Shown here: piece by piece, positions 56,044 to 64,000 of the stretch
How the letters are laid out: every line of letters begins with the position of its first letter
Numbering within the stretch: the first letter of the stretch is position 1
NCBI GenBank assembly: GCA_958510825.1
Contig: OY294047.1
Coordinates: 3,038,001 to 3,102,000, forward strand
Direction: 5' to 3'
From: Brachypterus glaber
Taxonomy: Eukaryota; Arthropoda; Insecta; Coleoptera; Kateretidae
Length of the DNA stretch: 64,000 bases
Position numbers and translations under genes: made by a program
The notes under the pieces: model-generated
Seen by the model: only the letters and a program-made list of their open reading frames with translations
Database searches by the model: none
Told to the model about the DNA's origin: nothing

Positions 56044-56796
56044 TAAATTCTCAACTCGTGTATTAAGTGATTTTATCCACTTAATACACTAGTTAAGAAA
56101 ATACCTATTAGATGACAACCACCGAAAAGTGTCTTTTCTAGATTAGTCCAATAAATAGTATATTATAACCCAAGGACGAGAAATAATGTTTCTCGGTGGC
56201 ATGCGTAAGACCGAGATACATTTATCGTCCGTGTATCATACTCTATTTTTTATTTGCTTGTAAACATATTTTAACAAAAACATGTAAAAATAATAAGTAA
56301 AATTAGTTTTAATTTGGTTCTGTCAGTTATCTGAGAATTTTCGATAAAGGACCGCAAAAGAACTTTGGCGGGCTGCAGTCCGGAAAAATAAAACAAAAGA
56401 CAAACTCTTAACAAAAGTGTCACTTTTAACTTAACATTTCTAACCGAAAAATTTCACTTTGGAACACAAGCGAATTAAAAAATATTTTCCGGACTTTTTA
56501 CGTAAATAACTACACACAAAAATATATTTTTAAGTAACCAACAGGTATCTTGGCTATATTTGATATAGCTAGTAAGTTGGTTTAAGAATATTGCAAGTTG
56601 GGTTTATAATGGTTAATTTACCTATTTTAACATAACATAACATTAACAACTAATGATCATTGTGATCGTAGAAAAAATATTGGAGAAGACACCACGATAA
56701 AGTGTCTTTAATGGATTTGATATGTAAAAAATAGTTTTCGCAAATAACTACGTTTTTTCACTAGCTAGAACTAGCTTTAAAACGTGTCATTATTTA

Positions 56797-57034
56797 CAGG
56801 GCCGTATTCGGGGGGAGGGCCGGGCAGCACGCACCCCCCCCCCCCCCGAAATCCTAAAATTTAGGAAAATTTCTATATAAATTCGCATAATTGACCATTT
56901 TTACTGGTTCGAGGGGCATGCCCATATCGCCTCGAGATCGCCCAATATCGCCTCGATATTGCCCGATATCGCCTTGATATCGAATCGATATCGCCCCCGA
57001 TATCGCCTCTCGAAGGGACGAAATACCGCCCCTG
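56797..57034 (-). repeat. GATATC-rich minisatellite, copy 2, within a hAT-like frame
   Basis: Left edge CAGGGCCGTATTCGG and right edge complement CAGGGGCGGTATTTCG are similar inverted ends. Inside are a C-run (about 15 C, 56832) and 7-8 GATATC-containing units matching 46012-46195 in reverse. No 8-bp target duplication is visible. Confidence 0.7.
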
Positions 57035-57299
57035 TGACCACTTTAATTCTTTTCAAGATATAGGAAAAAATGTGTCGCTCTCCCCCTTTATAGAAACTTT
57101 TTTTCATATTTTTGGACCCCTTAAAATTTTGTAACTTATTTCTGTATCACCCTGTATGGCGCACCAGCAGAACTAATTAAAAATATGGAATGCGCGGTAG
57201 TAATAAGGAAAGGGTAATAATCGTCGAGATGAAACTGCCGCGAACTCCTCCCTGCGTGTCCTGCGAAAAACAGGCGCAGACGCGAGCCATTATCCAGGC

Positions 57300-57870
57300 C
57301 CATTATCTCCTCCCTTCCTTCATTAGTAGCGTCTTCCGTTTAACCCTTCACCGGCAAAAACGCGCCTCTCTTTTCTTTGCTTCTAGAAAGCCGCGTCTTG
57401 CTTTCCTTATCGCTTTCATTCCATAGTAGACTTTCAACTTTGAATGGCCACGGTTTTAATTATAATAATCCTAAGCTATAGCATTTAAACGTGTCTCTCT
57501 TTATTTAGCAGGAAATAGTTATAATGTGATAAAGTGTTTAATATATATCATGTAATAGTTACGAATTTATATTGCTCGTTTTTAAACGTAAGTTAAAACT
57601 AACTGCAATATTATTATTATATTTATTTTTATAGTAATAAATTAAATTAAGTTACTAATAACTTAAGCGGCAAAAATGCGCGTTTCTTCTCTTTAATATA
57701 TACCAGTTGCTTGTTTTTAAACGCGAGTAAAAAACTACTGCAATATATTTTGTTATAATATAAACTTGGGCGGCAAACACGCGACTCTTTTTTCTCTGCG
57801 TCTAGAAAGATGCGTCTTCCTTTCATAGTATGCTTTCAGGTTAAATGACCATGATTTTTGGTGTAATAAC
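57300..57870 (+). repeat. Local diverged repeats in the Kr intron, cluster 1
   Basis: The core GGCAAAAACGCGCCTCT (57352) recurs as GGCAAAAATGCGCGTTTC (57669) and GGCAAACACGCGACTCTT (57772). TGCTYGTTTTTAAACGYRAG (57572, 57709) and TCTAGAAAGNNGCGTCTT (57385, 57802) recur as well. A 78-codon frame (57190-57426) crosses the first unit and is not recognised. See also 59205 and 60120. Confidence 0.7.
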
Positions 57871-57952
57871 CATAACAATAAAAAGTGTAGTTCCATGATA
57901 ACTTTTTATCAAGGGGAAATTAGTTCTTTAAATATTAATCATATCATCATAT

Positions 57953-58204
57953 CGTCGGCTAACAAGTAAAGAGCACTAAGTCCAAAAACATAGTTTTGAG
58001 ATATTGACAAATTTAACTTTCATTGTTGTTTTTTAATTTTTGTAATAATTGTTTTTGGAAAAAAACTACCGCAAATTGCAATGACATATTTGGACATAAT
58101 AATGTCTCATTTGCAGTTAAATAAAGAAAAATTAAAGTAGTTTAATTCAACTAAATTTGAAAAAAGACATGGACTTAGTGCCTTTTACTTGTAGGCCCAC
58201 GACG
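57953..58204. mobile_element. TIR element N, left member of a back-to-back pair
   Basis: Left end CGTCGGCTAACAAGTAAAG then AGCACTAAGTC; right end GACTTAGTGCC then TTTTACTTGTAGGCCCACGA. It abuts the next element at CACGACGTCGGC. Confidence 0.75.
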
Positions 58205-59069
58205 TCGGCTTACAAGTAAAGAGCACTAAGTCAATAAAATAATATAAAAAACAACTATAAAGTGGAAAACAAGATGTTTACATATATTTTCAAAAACTAG
58301 ATTTTTAAAAGAAGGGTTTGGACTTTATGATTGTTTAAAGAACGTTTCCAAAATTAATAATAATAATTAATTAGTATTAATTATATGAAACTGCTTACTA
58401 TGCCAGAACTAAGACAGTTTTCAGAGGCCATCGGCTGTGCCGGCAAAGAAGCATCTCCTAAAGTCAATAATTATAATGATTCATTATTAATGATAAAACA
58501 CTTCACGGTGCAACACCCCTCAGAAATGCACCGAGACTTTGAACTTAGTGTGAAGGCTTCAAATTTAGTTTTGAAATATTATCTGATAATAAAAAAACCA
58601 ATGCAAATGAAAATTAAATTATTACCTACACATCGAAAGTATCGTGTAAAAAGCATTGTCATTTTACAGGTAAAGTTCTGTTTCTCTGTTCTGTCTCTAT
58701 TCCATCAACTTTAACATAGCAAAATTTGAATGCGTTTGTCAGTACAATAAATAACGCGATATTGTATCATATAAATGATTCAAGCAATCATATTTTTTTT
58801 AATTAACTCTTATTAGAAAGTCGCTTAGTGCAGAAACATTTGAAATAATCTACAAGTAAAACGCACTAAGTGACTTAGTGCCTATTGCAAGATAAAAATT
58901 TAATCAAAATCAAATTGGTGCGTTTTGTATAGTGGGTAACTCCCTTGGCAGTCCACCTAGAAGTTAGTTCGGTTTACCTATACATAGATTATCAAAAATT
59001 AATTTCAGTGCCATTAAAATCCCATTTTTGCAAAAAAGTGACTTAGTGCCTTTTACTTGTAAGCCGACG
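58203..59069. mobile_element. TIR element N, right member, with an internal frame
   Basis: Left end CGTCGGCTTACAAGTAAAG and right end CTTTTACTTGTAAGCCGACG are near-perfect inverted repeats. A perfect palindrome GCACTAAGTGACTTAGTGC (58863-58881) lies inside. ATAT flanks the pair on both outer sides (57949, 59070), so the pair may have moved as one unit. Confidence 0.78.
58385..58714 (+). CDS. 109-codon frame inside element N, unknown
   Basis: Starts MKLLTMPELRQFSEAIGCAG; further on it has KVNNYNDSLLMIKHF and ELSVKASNLVLKYYL, a balanced composition unlike AT noise. A consensus-like donor CAG|GTAAAG lies at 58670, so coding may stop there, after VILQ. It is in sense orientation within the Kr intron and wholly inside a TIR element. 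It could be part of the element's own protein or a captured host exon. Family not recognised. Confidence 0.3.
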   Translation: MKLLTMPELRQFSEAIGCAGKEASPKVNNYNDSLLMIKHFTVQHPSEMHRDFELSVKASNLVLKYYLIIKKPMQMKIKLLPTHRKYRVKSIVILQVKFCFSVLSLFHQL

Positions 59070-59204
59070 ATATTATATGATCGAGAGATTCTTATAGTAA
59101 TACCTTAGAAATGAAGTTATACACTGACTCATCACTATAAAAACCAAGATTTCTACGTTTTCATTTCTTAAAAAAAGAATTAAAATTTGGTTGACAAAAA
59201 CTCA

Positions 59205-59310
59205 TTATATCATTCCTTCCTTTATAAGTAACGTCTTTAGTAAACAGTGGCAAAAACACATTTTCAGCTTTAATGGTTTTAGTCCTGATAATAATAGTAA
59301 TCAGGTTCTA
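59205..59310 (+). repeat. Local diverged repeat in the Kr intron, unit 4
   Basis: CATTCCTTCCTTTATAAGTA, AACGTCTTTAGTAAACAGTG and GGCAAAAACACATTTTC align in order with 57310-57370 and 60130-60190. Confidence 0.6.
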
Positions 59311-60119
59311 AACCATTTTATACTTCATTTTTATATTGGTAGACCGCAATTTTGCTCTGCTGTGAATTATCACTACCAAACCTCGATACTACAAATTAAA
59401 TACTTACGTTACAATATAAAAACTAGAATTACTCAATTATTACAAAATTATATTTACTAATTATAGTTAGTTATAACTAATAATTATCAGTAGAAAAATG
59501 CCATTTTGATCGAAGAAATAAAATAGTAATTATATACCAAGCCGAGCGTATTAAATCCCGAGCTGCATAGCAGCAATGGATTTGAGAGTGCGAGGCTATA
59601 ATAGTCTTCTCTACCGTGGTTTATATATTATTTTTTTCACTACTAGCACTGTTTTTATTCAAATAATAAAATAAATTATTAACAGAAATGATATTTCTTG
59701 AAATTTTCATAAAAATTAAGTAGCCTTGACATTTGCTCAAATACTTTGAACTGACGTTTAAAAAAAAAATGTTTTTTTTTAAATTTTTTTCATAATATTT
59801 AGCTAATGATTGATTTTATTAATTGGTAATAATTAAAATTAATTATATTTAATAAATAAAAAGTTATTTAAAGCTATTTTCTTGGGTTTAATTAGTAAAA
59901 ATTGCATAAAGCACTGAAACATCTAAAGTGACAGAAATCAATTGTTTACAAAATTTACTCCTACTAGGAGAGAAAAAATTATTATTGCTATAGGTGAAGA
60001 AAATTGATTTTACAGTCTGAAAACATGATAAATAATGGTATGTTCTAAAGCTAGTAGTGAAAAAATATAATTAGTTTGTTTTCTTGGTGGTACTAAGATG
60101 ATTTTCATTAATGATGCAT
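59311..60119. other. AT-rich intron stretch, no feature supported
   Basis: A GC-richer spot at 59540-59625 has no recognised identity. Confidence 0.45.
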
Positions 60120-60295
60120 CAATATATCTCCAATTCCTTCATTACTAGCGTCTTAAATTTAACCCTTCAGTAGCAAAAACACGCCTCTCCCCTCTTCAAA
60201 TCATTCTTTCCCTAGAGCTTCTACTTCATTATCATAAAGCCTATCGGCTTTCAGCTCTGAATGGTCGTAGTTTTTATTATAATAATTATAGTCCA
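60120..60295 (+). repeat. Local diverged repeat in the Kr intron, unit 5
   Basis: CCTTCATTACTAGCGTCTT, TTTAACCCTTCAGTAGCAAA and CTGAATGGTCGTAGTTTTTA align in order with 57316-57460. The order and spacing of blocks are kept, while about a quarter or more of positions differ. Confidence 0.65.
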
Positions 60296-60991
60296 AACCT
60301 AAAATTTGTAGATGGCGTTAAGCTAATTTCAAATTATTTTAAAATTTTTAAATATCTCAACAGGTTACAATGGCAGACTTGATTAGAAAATGAGCTTTGT
60401 CAATTTTGATTTTAAATATCTCAGAAAAAAATTAAAGAAAAAAAAAGAAACTAAACAAGATTTCTTTAAAAAATAAACTCTTTCGATATCAGTAAAAAAA
60501 TTGAACATACACTGAAAAAAATATAAAAACAAAGGAAAATCGATTTTCTGGGGAATAAGAAAGAGAATAAAATTATTATTGTATCATAGTTGGAATTTAC
60601 TACACACCACAAACCAAATTCTCCACTTAGTACTTGATTTCTAGTATCTAATAGATTTCAATCCATATTTCTTCTTTTGTAAACGTCATCGCATAAATCC
60701 CATATAACAAAATCTATGTTTTGAGTTATGTAATTATTTAATCTGGCAAATCTTAAAATGGTTAAAGAAGTTCTGCGTGGTTAAAGTTTTCCTGTCAACT
60801 ACGTTTGTTATAAAGAATTAAATTTTTAATAATAAAGGGTTAAACGAAATTCCTGATTAGTTTAACACTTAATTCCCTATCGTTTAAATTTCATTAAAAT
60901 AATAATAATACTAATGTCAAAAATACCTATTAGGGAATTTATTGTAATTTTTTTTCCGTTTCATTAATTGTACTTTAAAATGATTAATGAC
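60296..60991. other. AT-rich intron stretch, no feature supported
   Basis: No supported feature. Confidence 0.5.
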
Positions 60992-61390
60992 GATTTCTCC
61001 CGTTAGATTAGACAGGGACAAAAGTTCTACCCAAAAAGGATAGAAGACATACATACACTCCCACTTCCACCCAACCAAACAAATTCTGTATTTGTTCTTT
61101 GTTGAAAAAATACAATATTTACTTGGCCGGGCGAAAAGTGTAACTATATTATTTTTATTAAAGAAATTACTGGCGCCATCTAAATTTTAGTAGAATTATC
61201 CTATTCTACAGATTCACATTAGCTATGTTCGTTGGTGCTACACTTTCCGGCCAACCAAATAAATACTGTATTTGTTGTATGAAAAACAAATACAGTATTT
61301 ATTTGGTTGGCTATAAAGTGTAGCACAAATGAGATAGAGGTAGGGTAGACGTCTTTTGTTTCATAATTCTAGTTGTAGAGAGCTCCATTA
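60992..61390 (-). repeat. Two-hairpin repeat family A, copy 3 (most complete)
   Basis: Reverse orientation relative to 1-202 and 17627-17941, spanning both hairpins plus the GGGACAAAAGTTCTACCC arm. Lies in the Kr intron, about 1.5 kb before exon 2. Confidence 0.88.
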
Positions 61391-62259
61391 ATAGTCGTTA
61401 GATATAATTTCATACTTTAAGCTGTTTACAATGGAACAAGATCATTCTTTTGTCATTAAATATTTATTTGTGAAAGTGTTTCTTTATCTACACATAATTT
61501 TTTTTTTATTGTTATTACCCTAGAGCATTTTATATCGAATATTGGTTTATAAATTAGATATTGAGTAAAAACACGAATTTTACATAAAAAAGAATAAAAA
61601 TATTTCAAAGTATTCACTAAACGATTTTACGCAAAATGAAGATACCATCAAATATATTTTTCGGCTGTACTGCATTTAAATTTAGGTTCTACATTATTCA
61701 CAGCGCCTGCGCCAAGCAATTTTTTTTTTAAATATTTTATTAAATTTTCAAAAAAAGATCTTTAGAAAAAAAAAATGTAATTTTCGGATAGATTCAAAAA
61801 AATAAATTAATACAAACTAATTGCCCTTAATAAAACTAGTATACATGCAAAACCTCGTCGCTCTAACTCAAAGGGTACCAGAGTTATAAATTAAAAACCT
61901 TATTTGTAGTACAAAGGGTCGTAACTCTCTTAGGGTTCATTTTCGGACCTATGTTCCTATGCTGGTTTTTCATGTTTTGTGATGTAGAATCATTCCCTTT
62001 AATATATCCACCGTGTAGTGGCTGTAATATTTTTTTCTGTGTACTAAGACTAAATCTTCAAAAAGTTCCTAAATGGTATTTAGTATTTCTTTTATATAAA
62101 ATGTTGTTAGTAAAAGATCTTACAAAGAAAACAAGAGTATTTTATATATCCTTTTTTGTCCAAAAACCTTTTAAATATTCGTTACAAATTGCAATTGAAA
62201 TTTGAATCAGATAGGTAAACATTGTATCCAAACACATTTTTAAAAAACAACGGCATATG
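61391..62259. other. Intron stretch with a mariner-MITE fragment
   Basis: At 61855-62030, CTCAAAGGGTACCAGAGTTA and GTTTTGTGATGTAGAATCA match the right arm style of the MITEs at 14290-14450 and 34310-34430. The 84-codon frame at 61951 lies within it and is not a gene. Confidence 0.5.
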
Positions 62260-62610
62260 TATACGTTTCCAGTTCATTGAGTTTCATTCTAGTGGAATTT
62301 CTGGAAATATTTTCCTTAAGACGGTTCACAATAAGTCCCCAGACATTGACAATGGTCGTAAGACGTTTGAATGGATCCTAAACGTGTCCCATCGTACATG
62401 CTCGAGTGCTCCGCCAAAATAAGCATACAGATATCTCGTGTCGTGCCCGCCACGTTATTTATACAACGTTGCATCGATATTATGGTTTTTCTATAGATCA
62501 CTGTTTTTTTCAACCATCTTTTATTTGGCCACACAATAAAAACCTCCGAATCATCATAATACAACATTTATCATATTTGGTTTTTCAGTTATTGATAAAA
62601 TAGGAAAGGC
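62260..62610 (+). promoter_or_regulatory. Higher-complexity intronic block near Kr exon 2, candidate regulatory DNA
   Basis: This block is less AT-rich than its surroundings, has no inverted-repeat ends and no match elsewhere in the window. It contains an ACAATAAAAAC stretch (62533), similar to Caudal/Abd-B-type homeodomain sites, and CpG-containing segments. Short frames on both strands here have no recognisable protein. It could equally be an unrecognised single-copy repeat. Confidence 0.2.
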
Positions 62611-62909
62611 GCTTGATGTTGGACGTTACTTTAATTATTGAAAAAAAAAATACATAAAATTTACATTTAATTTATGTTTATACTTAAAGTCTGTCTTCTC
62701 TTGTTTTTACTGATTTTTGTTACAAAAAATAATAATTCAAAGACAGTTTCACTTCTTTAACATGTTTGCTCACGCATTTGTTCAGTATGAATTGAATAGA
62801 AATTATAATAAAAAAAATAAAAGGTTATAATTTTAGACTACTAGTATATTTGAATGTTCCAATAAATGTTTTGATTGTTATAATTAAAAATGTATTTGTA
62901 TTGTTTCAG

Positions 62910-64000
62910 AAATTCTAAACATGAAGGTAGAAACCGAAGAAATGAAGAACCCGATGACGTCAATCGGGTACCCAGCATTTCCAAATCCAGCCATGTTTAC
63001 ACCATCACAGTTTTTGATGGCTAGTCAGTTAATGGCTGCATCTGGATTAACGATTCCAGCCAATCCTGCATTCTTTCATCCAGGATTACTATCTTTGCCA
63101 TGGACTGCGAACTCACCACCTTCTCCTCCTGCTAGCAATGAGCAGTTATCGCCTGCCTTGAAGGCCAGAAAATTAAATAATAATAATAATAATATAGTCA
63201 GTAGTTCGAGTGCAGACTCGAGAAAAAGAAAACACATTTGGAAACCAGAGGAAGATACAGTTCTTCCTATTTCCTCACCTCCTTTTTCCTCTCCCACCTC
63301 GAGTTCATCACCTCCGTCGAGTATAGAAGCCAAAGAACCAAATAGAGACAAACAGTTTACTTGTGGAGTGTGTAATAGATCTTTTGGTTATAAACATGTC
63401 CTGCAGAACCACGAAAGAACCCACACGGGAGAGAAGCCTTTTGAGTGTCCAGAATGCCATAAAAGGTTCACCAGAGATCACCATTTAAAAACACATATGA
63501 GACTGCATACGGGAGAACGTCCTTATCATTGTGAACATTGCGACAGACAATTCGTTCAGGTTGCCAATCTAAGAAGGCATTTGAGGGTACATACTGGCGA
63601 AAGACCATACAACTGTGACCATTGTACGGCGAAATTTTCCGACTCAAACCAATTAAAAGCCCATATATTAATCCATACGAACGAAAAACCATTTTCCTGC
63701 GAACGGTGTCAAACTAGGTTCAGAAGAAGACATCATTTACTGCACCATAAATGCGGTGTGCCTGAAAAAGAGATTCTTAGTCCTATTTCAGACGATCATG
63801 AGGTGGAAGACCTCTCCAGAAAGGTTATGCATGCTCCATCGTCCCCTTTGGTTAACTTCCCTTTGCAGTTAACGCTGCCAGAACAAACGGAGCCTGAGGA
63901 CCTTTCCATGAGCACAGGGTTACACTCCCATAGTAGTGGAAGTGGAAGTCCGCTTTCCAGGAGTCCGTGTTCTAGGGGGGACATGGAGGAAGACGATTTT
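62910..64000 (+). CDS. Kr: Kruppel zinc-finger transcription factor, exon 2 (partial, runs off the window)
   Basis: Kruppel is a nuclear DNA-binding repressor of the gap class that patterns the central embryo. The frame is open from a splice acceptor (AG at 62908-62909) to the window end, 360 codons from the ATG at 62921, with no stop. The N-terminal part is rich in Pro, Ser, Ala and Met and has a run of six Asn. A conserved lead-in (EPNRDKQF) precedes five C2H2 fingers at 63356-63424, 63440-63508, 63524-63592, 63608-63676 and 63692-63754, each 84 bases apart, with HTGE/NRKP-type linkers. The fifth finger ends HHKC, with Cys in place of the last His, as in Drosophila Kruppel. After the fingers lie VEDLS (63803-63817) and PEDLSM (63893-63910), the latter matching the CtBP corepressor motif of Drosophila Kruppel. 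The frame is also open 5' of the ATG to the acceptor (E-I-L-N), so translation probably starts in the upstream exon. GC content is well above the flanks. Identity as Kr, not Kr-h1, rests on the finger helices ([33 protein letters not shown]). Confidence 0.96.

Larger units (their letters stand above)
54866..62909 (+). other. Kr: Predicted Kr intron 1
   Basis: The donor is GTAAGT at 54866; the acceptor is a T-rich tract ending CAG at 62907-62909. The intron is very AT-rich and holds several mobile elements, listed separately, plus a diverged local repeat set between 57.3 and 60.3 kb. In Drosophila the Kr intron is short (a few hundred bases, from general knowledge), so the length here reflects genome expansion. 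In compact insects regulatory DNA lies mostly upstream; here the intron is an extra candidate location. Confidence 0.55.

Noticed and set aside
57190..57426. 78-codon gene in the Kr intron
   Set aside because: The frame crosses a diverged repeat unit whose other copies do not keep it; no recognisable product.
63076..63984. Minus-strand frames of 62-91 codons opposite Kr exon 2
   Set aside because: They are shadows of the Kr reading frame; the products are low-complexity or antisense to zinc fingers.

Overview
The window is animal nuclear DNA, most likely from an insect with a large, AT-rich, transposon-laden genome. A large-genome beetle is a reasonable guess, but species and order cannot be fixed from sequence alone. 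The only clear host gene is the gap gene Kruppel (Kr) on the + strand. It is predicted as a short first coding exon (54832-54865), an intron of about 8.04 kb, and a second exon (62910 to the window end) that encodes five Kruppel zinc fingers and two CtBP-type DLS motifs and is still open at base 64000. The splice phases agree, a TATATAAA box lies upstream, and the 5' leader holds a 7-codon uORF. No rRNA, CRISPR array or prokaryotic feature was seen.

Regions 1-54 kb are intergenic and are a deposit of mobile DNA. Most elements are short, non-coding and bounded by inverted repeats (MITEs and foldbacks). Several superfamilies can be named from target duplications. TA flanks mark mariner-like elements at 5645, 8359, 11474, 22804, 33721 and 34576. 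TTA or CAA 3-bp flanks mark Harbinger-like elements at 13999, 25298 and 44658. An 8-bp flank marks a hAT-like element at 9600. Many families occur two to four times in the window, so copies can be compared directly. Coding remnants are decayed: a mariner transposase with only its N-terminal half, three fragments of non-LTR reverse transcriptase, and two copies of a possible recombinase-like N-terminus. A tRNA-derived SINE head sits near 27.6 kb.

Tandem arrays include a 391-bp duplication (657), a 416-bp triplication (20301), a 95-bp minisatellite (26398), a 106-bp duplication (36152), a GATATC-rich minisatellite at two places (46012, 56900), a 27-bp array (49465) and an AGGAAGTC array (50640). 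There is one assembly gap of 200 N (51812-52011).

The Kr intron (54866-62909) carries its own insertions: a TIR element at 55587, a GATATC array at 56900, a back-to-back TIR pair at 57953-59069 holding a 109-codon reading frame, and a two-hairpin repeat at 60992. It also carries a set of diverged repeats sharing a GGCAAAAACGCGCCTCT-like core at 57.35, 57.67, 57.77, 59.25 and 60.17 kb, seen nowhere else in the window. These are either an old repeat or candidate regulatory DNA.

No new defence or biosynthetic system was found. The most unusual signals are the concentric inverted repeats of the 22.8-kb mariner, a filled-site/empty-site pair with a 19-bp target duplication (30.3 and 40.9 kb), MITEs with bZIP-type palindromes at both ends, and the repeat set in the Kr intron.
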